Source: Stenotrophomonas maltophilia
GTDB lineage: Bacteria; Pseudomonadota; Gammaproteobacteria; Xanthomonadales; Xanthomonadaceae
Direction of reading: 5' to 3'
Assembly: GCF_001676385.1 (NCBI RefSeq)
Contig: NZ_LYVJ01000008.1
Span: 124,001-188,000 of the forward strand
Length of the DNA stretch: 64,000 nt
Part shown: positions 10,099-19,041 of the stretch, in pieces
How the letters are laid out: each line of letters opens with the position of its first letter
Position numbering within the stretch: position 1 is the first letter of the stretch
The notes under the pieces: model-generated
What the model saw: the letters and a program-made list of their open reading frames with translations, nothing else
Told to the model about the DNA's origin: nothing
Databases searched by the model: none
Position numbers and translations under genes: made by a program

Positions 10099-10138
10099 GG
10101 GGTCAGATCCCCTTCCCGCAGGAAAGGGATCTGACCCC
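10099..10138. repeat. Palindromic 40-nt repeat, copy 2 of 3 (GGGGTCAGATCC family)
   Basis: GGGGTCAGATCCCCTTCC, loop CGCA, then GGAAAGGGATCTGACCCC. An almost perfect 18-bp stem in the ppk-ppx gap, where it could attenuate ppx. Confidence 0.8.
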
Positions 10139-10145
10139 GGGCGAT

Positions 10146-10162
10146 CCGACCGTTGGTCGGCA
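10146..10162. repeat. SMAG/REP-like palindrome
   Basis: CCGACCGTTGGTCGGCA, the same core found at 61992-62008. It is immediately followed by a second imperfect palindrome (GATCGACTCCCGATC). Both lie in the ppk-ppx gap. Confidence 0.55.
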
Positions 10163-10215
10163 CTGATCGACTCCCGATCAACGGTCGCGATCCACCGGGG
10201 CAGCAGGTCGTTGGC

Positions 10216-12303
10216 TTACAGCCCCTGCATCAACGCCATCTGCGCCGAATGCGGGGCTTCATCGTGGGCGGGCGCGCGCTTGTGGTACCCGCCTTCGGCA
10301 TCCAGTTCCCAGGCGTTGAGATTGTCGTCCAGGTAGTTCTGCAGCACTTCGCGGTACACCCGCCTGGCCAGCTCCGGGTCCAGGATCGGGAAACAGGTCT
10401 CGACCCGGCGCAGCAGGTTGCGTTCCAGCCAGTCGGCGCTGGCGCAGTACATCTCCGGTGCGCCGTCGTTGCCGAACCAGTACACCCGGCTGTGCTCGAG
10501 GAAGCGGCCGACGATGGAGCGCACGCGGATGTTGTCCGAGATGCCGGGCACGCCCGGGCGCAGGGTGCAGGCACCGCGGATGATCAGGTCGATCTGCACG
10601 CCGGCCTGCGAAGCGGCATACAGCGCGCGAACCACCTGCGGTTCGTTCAACGCATTCATCTTGGCGATGATCCGCGCCGGGCGGCCCGCGGTGGCGATGC
10701 GTGTCTCGCGTTCGATACGGCCGAGGATGCCGGTGTGCAGGGTGAACGGCGACTGCAGCAGGCGCTTGAGCTTCATTTTCGAGGCCAGCCCGGACAGCTG
10801 CTGGAACAGCAGGTGCACATCGTTGCCGATATCCGGGTCGGCGGTGATCAGGCTGATGTCGGTGTACGCGCGCGCGGTGCCGCTGTGATAGTTGCCGGTA
10901 CCCAGGTGCACATAGCGGCGCAGCTTGCGGCCCTCGCGGCGGACGATCAGCAGCATCTTGGCGTGGGTCTTGTAGCCCACCACGCCGTACACCACCTGCA
11001 CGCCGGCTTCCTGCAGGCGATCGGCCAGGCCAAGGTTGGCCTCCTCGTCGAAGCGCGCGCGCAGTTCCACCACCACGGTCACGTCCTTGCCGTTGCGCGC
11101 AGCCTGGATCAGGGCGTCGACGATCAGGGAATCCTTGCCGGTGCGGTACAGGGTCTGCTTGATCGCCAGTACCTGCGGGTCGGTCGCGGCCTGCCGGATC
11201 AGGTCCAGCACGGCGGTGAACGCGTCGAACGGATGATGCAGCAACAGGTCCTTGCGCGCGACGATGTCGAAGATGCCGTCGCTGTCGCGCAGCGTGCGCG
11301 GGTTCATCGGCGGGTACTTCAGGTCCGGCCGCCCGATCAGGTCGTACAGCTGGATGATGCGGTTGAGGTTGACCGGGCCATCGATGCGGTACACCGCGTT
11401 TTCGGTCAGGCCGAAGTTCTGCAGCAGGGTGCGCACGATCTCGCGCGGCATGTCGTGGGCGATCTCCAGCCGCACCGCCGGGCGGTAGCCACGGTCGACC
11501 AGTTCGTCGCGCAGGGCCAGTGCCAGGTTTTCCACTTCCTCCTCGTCCACCACCAGCTCGGAGTTGCGGGTGACGCGGAACTGGTAGGCCCCCTGGACTT
11601 CCATGCCCGGGAACAGCTCGTCGACGAAGGTCGACAGCACCGATGACAGGAACACGAAGTTCTGCGCGCCGCCGAGTTTTTCCGGCAGCTGGATGATGCG
11701 GGGCAGCGAGCGCGGCGCGCGCACGATGGCGAGGTGGCCGGCGCGGCCGAAGGCGTCGGTGCCCTTCAGCACCACCACGATGTTCAGCGACTTGTTGAGG
11801 ATCTTCGGGAACGGGTGCGCCGGATCCAGGCCCAGGGGCGACAGCACCGGCATGATCTCGTTGCGGAAATAGGCGCGCAGCCAGCGCTTCTGGCGATCAT
11901 TCCAGGAATGGCGGCCGAGTACCCCGATGCCGGCCTCCATCAACGCCGGGCGCAGCGTCTCGTTCCAGCAGCGGTACTGCTGGTCCACCAGCTCGGCGGC
12001 GCGTTCGTGGATGGCATTGAGGATGGCCTGTGGCCCCATGCCGTCGGGCGCCGGGGGCAGGCCGAACTCCTGCGCATGGCGCACGGCGGCGGCGCGGATT
12101 TCGAAGAATTCATCCAGGTTGGTGCAGGAGATGCACATGAAGCGCAGCCGCTCCAGCAGCGGTACCTGCGGGTCCATGGCCTGGGCCAGCACGCGGAAGT
12201 TGAAATCCAGCTGTGACAGCTCGCGGTTGATGTACAGCGCCGGATCGCGCAGTGGATCATTATCCGGGCTCACGGGGAGGGGAAGGGATCCGAGGCTGCT
12301 CAT
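10216..12303 (-). CDS. ppk1: Polyphosphate kinase 1
   Basis: A 695-residue enzyme that polymerises the gamma-phosphate of ATP into polyphosphate at the membrane. The family order is visible: N-domain (YINRELSQLDFNFRVLAQA), head domain, and two phospholipase-D-like C-terminal domains. The autophosphorylated-His region (YVHLGTGNYHSGTARAYTD, about residues 461-479) and YRTGKDSLIVDALIQAA are intact. Length is normal for PPK1. The ATG at 12303 lies 3 nt after the phoR stop, indicating one transcript and probable translational coupling. PhoB control through the upstream Pho box is likely but inferred. Confidence 0.96.
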   Translation of the reverse strand: MSSLGSLPLPVSPDNDPLRDPALYINRELSQLDFNFRVLAQAMDPQVPLLERLRFMCISCTNLDEFFEIRAAAVRHAQEFGLPPAPDGMGPQAILNAIHERAAELVDQQYRCWNETLRPALMEAGIGVLGRHSWNDRQKRWLRAYFRNEIMPVLSPLGLDPAHPFPKILNKSLNIVVVLKGTDAFGRAGHLAIVRAPRSLPRIIQLPEKLGGAQNFVFLSSVLSTFVDELFPGMEVQGAYQFRVTRNSELVVDEEEVENLALALRDELVDRGYRPAVRLEIAHDMPREIVRTLLQNFGLTENAVYRIDGPVNLNRIIQLYDLIGRPDLKYPPMNPRTLRDSDGIFDIVARKDLLLHHPFDAFTAVLDLIRQAATDPQVLAIKQTLYRTGKDSLIVDALIQAARNGKDVTVVVELRARFDEEANLGLADRLQEAGVQVVYGVVGYKTHAKMLLIVRREGRKLRRYVHLGTGNYHSGTARAYTDISLITADPDIGNDVHLLFQQLSGLASKMKLKRLLQSPFTLHTGILGRIERETRIATAGRPARIIAKMNALNEPQVVRALYAASQAGVQIDLIIRGACTLRPGVPGISDNIRVRSIVGRFLEHSRVYWFGNDGAPEMYCASADWLERNLLRRVETCFPILDPELARRVYREVLQNYLDDNLNAWELDAEGGYHKRAPAHDEAPHSAQMALMQGL

Positions 12304-12306
12304 GGT

Positions 12307-13638
12307 TTATTCCTCGACGGAAACAAGGGGGGCGGAATCACGCGGGCGCACGTGGTCGGCATCGAAATGGCAGGAGAACACCGAGCCCTTGCCAACTTCG
12401 CTTTCGATCTCCAGCCGCGCGTGGTGCAGGCCGAGGATGTGCTTGACGATGGACAGTCCCAGGCCGGTCCCGCCGCTCTCGCGCGAACGGCTGCTGGAAA
12501 CACGGTAGAAACGTTCGGTCAGGCGCGGCAGGTGGGCGGCCGGGATGCCGTATCCGGAATCGCGCACGGCCAGCACCGCGCCGTCGCCTTCGCGGCGGAA
12601 TTCCACCGCGATGCGGCCTCCAGCCGGCGTATAGCGCACCGCATTGGTGACCAGGTTGGAAAATGCGCTGTGCAGCTCCTTGGTCGAACCCTGCAGGTCG
12701 ACGCCGGCCAGATCGTCGATGCTGATCTGGTGGCGGCCCTGGCTGTGTGCCTCCGCCTCCCGGCGCAGGGTGGCCAGCATCGGCTGCATCGCCACGGCCT
12801 CTTCCTCGCTGTGCTCCTGCGATTCCAGCCGCGACAGGGTCAGCAGGTCTTCCACCAGCTGCGCCATGCGCTGGCTCTGCTTGCGCATTTCTTCCAGCAT
12901 GGGGCCGGTCCCCGGGAAGTCTTCCGGGTCCATCATGTCCAGGTAGCCGTGGACCACGGTGAGTGGCGTACGCAATTCGTGTGAAACGTTGGCCACGAAG
13001 TCGCGGCGTACCTGCTCCAGGCGCAGCAGCTTGCTGACGTCCCGGGCGATCAGCAGCCAGTAGTCCGATGAATACGGAATCAGGCGCAGGTTCAGGCGGA
13101 TCGCCGGATCGACCGGCGAGGGCACATCAAGGATCGGTTCGGCATTGCGGCCACCGGCCAGCCAGTGGGCCAGCGGCATGGGCTGCAGGCGCTCGACCAG
13201 GGCCTCGCCGAGGTCGCCGGGGTGGTGCAGGCCGAGCAGGGCCGTGGCAGCTTCGTTGAACCACTGCACGCGCTGGCTGTTGCGATCGAGCACCACCACG
13301 GCATCGGGCAGCGCGGCGGCGGCGGCGCGGTAGCTGCGCAGCATGTCCAGCAGGCGGCGCTTGCGCACGCGCATTTCCACCTGGTTGCGGTAGAGCAGGC
13401 GGTCCAGCTCGTTCCAGACGCCGCTGCCTTCCTCGGCGGTGTCCCAGCGCTGGCGCGCGGTCAGCCGGCGCAATACGCGGCGCAGGCGCCAGTAATGCCA
13501 GGCCAGGGTCGCCAGTGCGCCCACCGCGATGCACATCCACAGGTGGCCCGTGAACCATCCCACCAGTCCGGAGAACAGCAGCACCGCGGCGACGGTGGCC
13601 AGGGTCTTCAACCAGGCAGAGCGGATGTGGCGGGGCAT
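12307..13638 (-). CDS. phoR: Phosphate-regulon sensor histidine kinase PhoR
   Basis: A 443-residue inner-membrane kinase: two N-terminal hydrophobic segments (about residues 10-45), a PAS-like region (DAVVVLDRNSQRVQWFNEAA), then HisKA with the phosphoacceptor in FVANVSHELRTPLTV. A HATPase domain follows with N-box NLVTNAVRYTP and G boxes DSGYGIP and GGTGLGLSIV. There is no large periplasmic sensor loop, as is usual for PhoR, which senses through PstSCAB/PhoU. It lies 106 nt downstream of phoB and 3 nt upstream of ppk. Function: phosphorylates and dephosphorylates PhoB. Confidence 0.95.
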   Translation of the reverse strand: MPRHIRSAWLKTLATVAAVLLFSGLVGWFTGHLWMCIAVGALATLAWHYWRLRRVLRRLTARQRWDTAEEGSGVWNELDRLLYRNQVEMRVRKRRLLDMLRSYRAAAAALPDAVVVLDRNSQRVQWFNEAATALLGLHHPGDLGEALVERLQPMPLAHWLAGGRNAEPILDVPSPVDPAIRLNLRLIPYSSDYWLLIARDVSKLLRLEQVRRDFVANVSHELRTPLTVVHGYLDMMDPEDFPGTGPMLEEMRKQSQRMAQLVEDLLTLSRLESQEHSEEEAVAMQPMLATLRREAEAHSQGRHQISIDDLAGVDLQGSTKELHSAFSNLVTNAVRYTPAGGRIAVEFRREGDGAVLAVRDSGYGIPAAHLPRLTERFYRVSSSRSRESGGTGLGLSIVKHILGLHHARLEIESEVGKGSVFSCHFDADHVRPRDSAPLVSVEE

Positions 13639-13744
13639 TGCAGTCTCGTCGGTGAGGTGCGGCGGTTCACAGGAATGAACCGAGGGTTATAGCAGAGTTG
13701 CCGGCACCGGCACCCGCAGGTGCGCGGCGCCGGCACGACGAGGC

Positions 13745-14434
13745 TCAGGTCGCAGTGGAAAAGCGGTAACCGGCGCCGCGCACGGTCTGCACCATGTTCT
13801 CGGCGTTGAACGGTTCCAGGGTCTTGCGCAGGCGGCGGATATGCACGTCGATGGTGCGTTCCTCCACGTACACGCTGCCGCCCCATACATGGTCGAGCAA
13901 CTGGGCACGGGTATAGACGCGCTCGGGGTGGGTCATGAAGAAGTGCAGCAGGCGGTACTCGGTCGGGCCGATCGGTACCGGCTGGTCGCTGGCGAACACG
14001 CGATGGGCGGCGCCATCGATGCGGATGGGCCCCACCGCCACGCTGCCGTCCTCGTCATCTTCGCGCGCGCGGCGCATGACCGCGCGGATGCGCGCCAGCA
14101 GTTCACGTGCCGAGAACGGCTTCACCACGTAGTCGTCCACGCCCGCTTCAAGGCCACCGACGCGGTCGTTCTCCTCACCGCGAGCGGTCAGCATGATGAT
14201 CGGCACCTCGCGGGTCAGCGTCTCCTTGCGCCAACGGCGCGCCAGGTCCAGGCCGCTGGTGCCGGGCAGCATCCAGTCCAGCAGGATCAGGTCGGGGACG
14301 CGGTCGGCGATCGCGGTCTGGGCCTCGCGGGCGTCGCCGGCGTGGACCGGCTCGTAGTCGCCCTTGCGCAGGGCGAAGGCGACCATTTCACGGATCGCGG
14401 GCTCGTCGTCGACGATCAGGATGCGTTTCTGCAC
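13745..14434 (-). CDS. phoB: Phosphate-regulon response regulator PhoB
   Basis: A 229-residue OmpR-family regulator. The receiver domain contains the acidic pocket (IVDDEP), the phosphoacceptor Asp in LILLDWMLPG (about residue 54) and the switch residues MLTARGEEND and VVKPFSARE. The C-terminal winged helix includes RVYTRAQLLDHVWG and ERTIDVHIRRLRKTLEP. This domain content, its place before phoR and the Pho box 52 nt upstream all identify PhoB. It activates phosphate-scavenging genes under low phosphate and probably its own operon. Confidence 0.96.
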   Translation of the reverse strand: MQKRILIVDDEPAIREMVAFALRKGDYEPVHAGDAREAQTAIADRVPDLILLDWMLPGTSGLDLARRWRKETLTREVPIIMLTARGEENDRVGGLEAGVDDYVVKPFSARELLARIRAVMRRAREDDEDGSVAVGPIRIDGAAHRVFASDQPVPIGPTEYRLLHFFMTHPERVYTRAQLLDHVWGGSVYVEERTIDVHIRRLRKTLEPFNAENMVQTVRGAGYRFSTAT

Positions 14435-14485
14435 GAGAACACCGTAGGGCTTGGTTACTGGAGTGGTGCCAGTAGACTACGGTTT

Positions 14486-14504
14486 GATGACATGTTTGTG
14501 ACTG
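14486..14504 (-). promoter_or_regulatory. Candidate Pho box upstream of phoB
   Basis: On the minus strand CAGTCACAAACATGTCATC matches two direct half-sites of the CTGTCA(T/C) type spaced 11 nt apart. A possible -10 (TAGTCT) follows about 10 nt downstream, the usual layout where the Pho box replaces the -35. It sits 52 nt before the phoB ATG. Confidence 0.6.
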
Positions 14505-14550
14505 CCTGGCCGGAACCATCCTTGGTTGCCATCGGCGGGTCATCCGGCGC

Positions 14551-16197
14551 TCAGCGGCGGTCCAGGTCAGGGTCCTGAACGCCCTGGCGGCGCAGTTCCA
14601 GCACGGTCGGGGTGATCGCCTCGATGCGCGCATCCACCCGTGCCCTGCCGATGTAGTCCAGCGCCGGGTTGCGCTTGAGCGCCTGCAGCTGCAGCAGCGC
14701 CTGTTCGGGCCGGCCACTGAGGAAGGCGGCTTCGGCATAGGCCTCACTGGCCCGCACGCTGTCGCCCGCCAGTTCGCTGGCGCGGGCGTAACGCTGCTGG
14801 AAGACCGGATCATTACCACTTTGCGACAGCAACGGCCGCAGCATGGCCTGTGCGCGCTGGCCGGCCTCGCGGGTGCCCTGTTCGTTCAGGATCTCGGCAT
14901 AGGTCAGGGCGACCGGGCGGCTGTTGGGGTGCTCACGCAGCAACTGTTCAAAACGGCTGTTGGCCTGCGCGGCCTGGCCTGCGCGTGATTCGGCCTCACC
15001 CAGCCCCAGCGCCAGCCACAGGTTGCCCGGGCGGGTCTGCAGCAGCGCGGCCAGGGTCTGCCGCGCCTGTGCGGCACCGCTGCGGCCACCGCGCATCACC
15101 GCCAGCGCCTGGCCATAGCGCTGGGCGTCATTGAGCCCATCCTTCTGGCGCTTGGCCAGGTCGGCGTACTCGCGCTCCAGCTCAGCGGTGGAATCGGCGC
15201 TGAGCACGCGCAGGCGCTCACGTGCCCAGTCGAAATCGCCGCTGGCGCCGCGGTTGAGCTGGCCGATCGGCAGCCGCAGCACGCTGCCGGGCAGCAGCGG
15301 GTTGTTGCCGCGCAACAGCGGCTCGCCCAGGCTCGGGTCGGCCGGGTCCACCCGTTCCTTGCGCTCGCCGCTGGGGGTGCTGGTGGTCAGCAGCACCGTA
15401 TCCTTCTTCATCTGCTCGGCGCGGGCCTTGGCCTCGCTGATGCGGGTGATGTTGACCGGGTGGGTGCGCAGGAAGTCGGGCACGCTGTAGCCACCCTCGT
15501 TGCCGCGCATCGCCGCCGACATCCGCTCGAAGAAGCCGGCCATGGCGTCCACGTCGTAACCGCTGCGCGCCAGGGTGCGGATGCCGAGGCGGTCGGCTTC
15601 GGACTCGTTGGAGCGGGTGTAGTTGATCTGGCGCTGCTGCATCAGGCCCATGCCGGAACTGATCGCGGCCATGGTCGCATTGCCGGACGAGGTGCTGTTG
15701 CTGGCCTGGGCGGCTACCACCGCTGCGAGCATGCCCAGCAGGATCGGGATCTGGTCACGCTGGGCGCGCTCGACGCCGCGCAGCACGTGCTGCTGGGTGA
15801 CGTGGGCAATTTCGTGCGACAGCACCGCAGCGACCTCGTCCTCGCGCTCGGCGGTCAGCACCAGGCCGGCGTTGACCCCGATGTAGCCGCCCAGCGTGGC
15901 GAACGCGTTGATCTGGCGATCCTTCATCACGAAGAACGTGTACGGCTGCCGCGGCTGGTCGCTGTTGGAACCCAGGCGGGTGCCCATGGTCTGCAGCCAG
16001 TCGTTGACCAGCGGATCGTCCAGCAGGTAGCCGTAGTTGCGCAGCTCGCGCAGCATCATCGCGCCGTACTCGGCCTGGCGGGCAGGGGTCAGCAGCTCGC
16101 CGGCCGAGGAGCCGATGTCGGGCAGTTTTTCCTGGGCGCGGGCCAGTGGCATGGCCAGGGACAGGGTCACGGCGGTCGTCAGCAGCAGGGCTCGCAA
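14551..16197 (-). CDS. bepA: BepA-like M48 periplasmic metalloprotease/chaperone with TPRs
   Basis: About 548 residues. After a signal peptide (RALLLTTAVTLSLAMPLARA) comes an M48 catalytic domain with HEIAH in VAAVLSHEIAHVTQQH and a downstream third ligand region NESEADRLG. Tetratricopeptide-like repeats fill the C-terminal half. BepA degrades or assists stalled LptD and other outer-membrane proteins. The TTG at 16197 is chosen because AAGGA sits 8 nt upstream and it places the signal peptide at the N-terminus. An ATG at 16251 (566 residues) is in frame but lacks a Shine-Dalgarno sequence. Monocistronic, upstream of and co-directional with phoB. Confidence 0.88.
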   Translation of the reverse strand: MRALLLTTAVTLSLAMPLARAQEKLPDIGSSAGELLTPARQAEYGAMMLRELRNYGYLLDDPLVNDWLQTMGTRLGSNSDQPRQPYTFFVMKDRQINAFATLGGYIGVNAGLVLTAEREDEVAAVLSHEIAHVTQQHVLRGVERAQRDQIPILLGMLAAVVAAQASNSTSSGNATMAAISSGMGLMQQRQINYTRSNESEADRLGIRTLARSGYDVDAMAGFFERMSAAMRGNEGGYSVPDFLRTHPVNITRISEAKARAEQMKKDTVLLTTSTPSGERKERVDPADPSLGEPLLRGNNPLLPGSVLRLPIGQLNRGASGDFDWARERLRVLSADSTAELEREYADLAKRQKDGLNDAQRYGQALAVMRGGRSGAAQARQTLAALLQTRPGNLWLALGLGEAESRAGQAAQANSRFEQLLREHPNSRPVALTYAEILNEQGTREAGQRAQAMLRPLLSQSGNDPVFQQRYARASELAGDSVRASEAYAEAAFLSGRPEQALLQLQALKRNPALDYIGRARVDARIEAITPTVLELRRQGVQDPDLDRR

Positions 16198-16339
16198 GCG
16201 GAAGGTCCTTGGGTGGGGCGCGCCAAGCGTGGCAGGGCAGGGGGCAACCATTCGTTAACCCACAGTGTTGCGGTGGTGGCGTGGAAATTCCAGCGCACCG
16301 GTACCATATGTAGACCGTCGATCCCTCGTGGAGTTTCCC

Positions 16340-16630
16340 GTGACAGCCCAGACCGCCGGCGGTGCCCCCGCCATCACCATCTATTCCACCGCCGTCTGCC
16401 CGTACTGCGTGGCCGCAAAGAACTTCCTGAAGAGCAAGGGCCAGCAGTGGACCGAAGTCCGCATCGACCTGGACCCGGCCGAGCGCGAGAAGATGATGGC
16501 ACTGACCCGCCGCACCAGCGTGCCGCAGATTTTCGTCGGCGACGTCCACGTCGGCGGCTACGACGACATGATGGCGCTGCACCGTGAAGGCAAGCTCGAG
16601 CCGCTGCTGGCCGGGCAGGGCCAGGCATGA
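16340..16630 (+). CDS. grxC: Glutaredoxin 3 (GrxC)
   Basis: A 96-residue thioredoxin-fold protein with the dithiol active site CPYC (in STAVCPYCVAAKNFL) and the glutathione-binding segments RRTSVPQIFV and HVGGYDDMMAL. It reduces disulfides and glutathionylated proteins in the cytoplasm using GSH. The GTG at 16340 follows GGAG with 6-nt spacing; in-frame codons farther upstream encode non-family sequence. The stop overlaps the start of the next gene by 4 nt (ATGA), so the two are coupled. Confidence 0.93.
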   Translation: MTAQTAGGAPAITIYSTAVCPYCVAAKNFLKSKGQQWTEVRIDLDPAEREKMMALTRRTSVPQIFVGDVHVGGYDDMMALHREGKLEPLLAGQGQA

Positions 16631-17019
16631 GCGCGGCCGACGACGGCAGCAAGGACCGCATCGCCGAGTTCACCGCGTTCCGCAAGCGCATGAACGAGCG
16701 CATCCTGGGCGAACCGAATCAGGTGGTGCGCCGCTTCTTCGCGCTGGACACGCAGACCTACCAGGCCGGTGCGCTGGACGTGAAGACCAAGGAACTGCTG
16801 GGCCTGGTGGCCTCGATGGTGCTGCGCTGCGACGACTGCATCAGCTACCACGTGGCCCAGTGCAAGGACGCTGGCGTCACCCGCGAGGAGTTCTTCGAGA
16901 CCTTCTCGGTCGGCCTGGTGGTCGGCGGCTCGATCGTGATCCCGCACCTGCGCCGCGCGGTCGACTTCCTCGACCAGCTCGAAGGCGGCGCCGCCGCGCC
17001 AGCCGCGCACGAGCACTGA
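16627..17019 (+). CDS. Carboxymuconolactone decarboxylase-family (AhpD-like) protein
   Basis: A 130-residue all-helical protein. The central motif CDDCISYHVAQC (about residues 72-83) contains the CxxC and downstream His seen in AhpD-like alkylhydroperoxidase proteins. The sequence VKTKELLGLVASMVLRC before it is the typical helix. AhpD relatives act as peroxidase or disulfide-reductase adaptors. The ATGA overlap with glutaredoxin supports a redox role, but the partner is unknown. It is followed by a REP dimer and a 352-nt non-coding gap. Confidence 0.85.
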   Translation: MSAADDGSKDRIAEFTAFRKRMNERILGEPNQVVRRFFALDTQTYQAGALDVKTKELLGLVASMVLRCDDCISYHVAQCKDAGVTREEFFETFSVGLVVGGSIVIPHLRRAVDFLDQLEGGAAAPAAHEH

Positions 17020-17050
17020 GCCTGTCGGGAACCGGCCCATTGCGGACCCT

Positions 17051-17124
17051 GGTAGTGCCGGCCGCTGGCCGGCATCGCCTGAACCCGGCATCGCCGGGGT
17101 TGCCGGCCAGGGACCGGCACTACC
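17051..17124. repeat. SMAG/REP dimer in inverted orientation
   Basis: GGTAGTGCCGGCCGCTGGCC at 17051 and its near-complement ending CCGGCACTACC at 17124 face each other, with a smaller palindrome between them. It occupies part of the 17020-17371 gap; the remainder holds a candidate promoter and nothing else I can name. Confidence 0.8.
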
Positions 17125-17262
17125 GCACCCGCAAGGGGCCTCCCCGCGATCCAACAGCCCAGGAGCCCCCTTGTTGTTCAAGGGGGCGCACCGACAGGCG
17201 CGGGGATAAGGTGGGATGCGCGGGCAATTCTGCCTGAGCCGGGGACTGGGACCATGGTCTAT

Positions 17263-17292
17263 TTGGGACCTCGGCCCCGGCTAAGGCATAAT
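17263..17292 (+). promoter_or_regulatory. Candidate sigma-70 promoter for isocitrate dehydrogenase
   Basis: TTGGGA (17263-17268), an 18-nt spacer and CATAAT (17287-17292), 80 nt before the dehydrogenase start. Confidence 0.4.
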
Positions 17293-17371
17293 TGCCGGTG
17301 AAACTTCCTTTGCGCCGGCGTTTCCGGGCACGTCCGGACGGCGTTTTTCCCCCTGTTCGGAACATCGATCA

Positions 17372-18376
17372 ATGACGCAGAAAATTACGGTCATCCGCGG
17401 CGACGGCATTGGCCCGGAAATCATGGACGCCACCCTGTTCGTGCTCGACCAGCTCAACGCTGGCCTGGAGTATGAAGAGGCCGACGCCGGCCTGGTGGCG
17501 CTGGAGAAGCACGGCGACCTGATGCCGGCGGTGACCCTGGAATCGATCGCGCGCAACAAGGTCGCGCTGAAGAGCCCGCTCACCACCCCGGTCGGTGGTG
17601 GCTTCACCTCGATCAACGTCAGCCTGCGCCGCCACTTCGACCTGTACGCCAACGTGCGTCCGGCCCACACCTTCCCGAACACCAAGTCGCGTTTCGACAA
17701 CGTCGACCTGATCACCGTTCGTGAGAACACCGAAGGTGCCTACCTGGCCGAAGGCCAGGAAGTGTCGGCCGACGGCGAAACCGCCTTCTCCGGCACCCGC
17801 ATCACCCGCAAGGGTTCCGAGCGCATCGTGCGCTACGCCTTCGAGCTGGCAAAGAGCACCGGCCGCAAGAAGGTCACCGCCGTGCACAAGGCCAACATCA
17901 TCAAGTCGACCTCGGGCCTGTTCCTGAACGTCGCCCGTGAAGTGGCCGCGCAGTACCCGGAGATCGAGTTCCAGGAAATGATCGTCGACAACTGCTGCAT
18001 GCAGCTGGTGATGCGTCCGGAACAGTTCGATGTGATCGTCACCACCAACTTGTTCGGCGACATCATCTCCGACCTGTGCGCCGGCCTGGTCGGCGGCCTG
18101 GGCCTGGCCCCGGGCGCCAACATCGGCAAGGATGCGGCGATCTTCGAAGCCGTGCACGGCACCGCGCCGGACATCGCCGGCCAGGGCAAGGCCAATCCGT
18201 GCGCGCTGCTGCTGGCGGCCGCGCAGATGCTGGACCATATCGGCCAGCCGGAAAATGCCGAGCGCCTGCGCAAGGCCATCGTGGCCACCATGGAAGCCAA
18301 GGACTCGCTGACCGGCGACCTCGGCGGCACCGGTACCACCATGAGCTTCGCCAAGGCCATCGCCAGCCGCCTGTAA
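17372..18376 (+). CDS. icd: NAD-type isocitrate dehydrogenase
   Basis: A 334-residue beta-decarboxylating dehydrogenase. ITVIRGDGIGPEIMD opens the protein. The substrate and metal residues lie in ENTEGAYLAEGQE, the Lys/Asn block VTAVHKANIIK, the metal Asp region NLFGDIISDLCAGLVGG and the nucleotide loop EAVHGTAPDIAGQGKANP. The short length and absence of E. coli Icd-specific insertions fit the NAD-linked class common in xanthomonads. Homoisocitrate or 3-isopropylmalate dehydrogenases are close relatives, so the substrate call rests on family resemblance. It acts in the TCA cycle. Single-gene unit with its own terminator. Confidence 0.88.
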   Translation: MTQKITVIRGDGIGPEIMDATLFVLDQLNAGLEYEEADAGLVALEKHGDLMPAVTLESIARNKVALKSPLTTPVGGGFTSINVSLRRHFDLYANVRPAHTFPNTKSRFDNVDLITVRENTEGAYLAEGQEVSADGETAFSGTRITRKGSERIVRYAFELAKSTGRKKVTAVHKANIIKSTSGLFLNVAREVAAQYPEIEFQEMIVDNCCMQLVMRPEQFDVIVTTNLFGDIISDLCAGLVGGLGLAPGANIGKDAAIFEAVHGTAPDIAGQGKANPCALLLAAAQMLDHIGQPENAERLRKAIVATMEAKDSLTGDLGGTGTTMSFAKAIASRL

Positions 18377-18440
18377 GCGACTGGCATTCCGGCTGGAGAT
18401 CGCCTCGGGCGACGTCCAGTCGGGGCCGCGGAGCGTTGAA

Positions 18441-18475
18441 GACGGGCCGTCCTTGTACGGCCCGTCTACGTTTTC
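18441..18475 (+). terminator. Terminator after isocitrate dehydrogenase
   Basis: GACGGGCCGT, loop CCTTGT, ACGGCCCGTC, then TACGTTTTC; 64 nt past the stop. Confidence 0.75.
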
Positions 18476-18508
18476 AATCGCGGGATTTGACCAACAGGAT
18501 GTTTCCAG

Positions 18509-18916
18509 ATGCCTGAGGCGGCCGTGTGGGTCGTGGCGGCCGTTGCGGTCTATGCCATCGGCGTGGCGATCTACGCCACCTTCTACTGGCCGTGGTCCCG
18601 TGCCCAGCGTGCGCTGCGCCGCTTGAGCAGGCATGGGGTGCCCCTCCGCAGCCTGCGGGAGAGCGAGGCGCGCATCCTGCGGTTGGTCGAATTTCCGGCA
18701 GGATTGCCTGTGTATCTGCTCGAAGGCAGCTGCGCGGCGTTCGTGATCAGGAGCAGGATCTCTCCGGCCCAGCATGTGCAGACGCTGGCCGGCATCCCAG
18801 TGAAGTATCCGGCGGGCCTTGCACGTGCCGTGCGTGTGGGCAGCAATACCGCCGAAGTGGTGCTGGGTCGTGACCACGCGATGATCGTGCGACTCAATGG
18901 GGTCAAGCTGGCCTAG
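18509..18916 (+). CDS. Hypothetical membrane-anchored protein
   Basis: A 135-residue protein I do not recognise. Residues 5-27 form one hydrophobic segment (VWVVAAVAVYAIGVAIYATF), followed by a basic stretch WSRAQRALRRLSRHG and a soluble C-terminal part. It is probably an inner-membrane protein with a cytoplasmic domain. ATG at 18509. Codon use resembles that of its neighbours. A GTAGAGCTCGACTCTAC palindrome starts on the last base of its stop codon. Confidence 0.65.
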   Translation: MPEAAVWVVAAVAVYAIGVAIYATFYWPWSRAQRALRRLSRHGVPLRSLRESEARILRLVEFPAGLPVYLLEGSCAAFVIRSRISPAQHVQTLAGIPVKYPAGLARAVRVGSNTAEVVLGRDHAMIVRLNGVKLA

Positions 18917-18932
18917 TAGAGCTCGACTCTAC
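18916..18932. repeat. Short SMAG-like palindrome abutting a stop codon
   Basis: GTAGAGCTCGACTCTAC, a 17-nt palindrome with the GTAG start typical of this REP family. It begins on the G of the preceding gene's TAG. Confidence 0.55.
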
Positions 18933-19041
18933 ATGAGCCATCTGTGCATAAATCGCACAGATCATGTACCGATACGTGGCTGGTTTGTGCGCCATCCGCT
19001 CCGCATCCTGTGCCCACTTTCCACTGCACAGGAGTCGCTCC

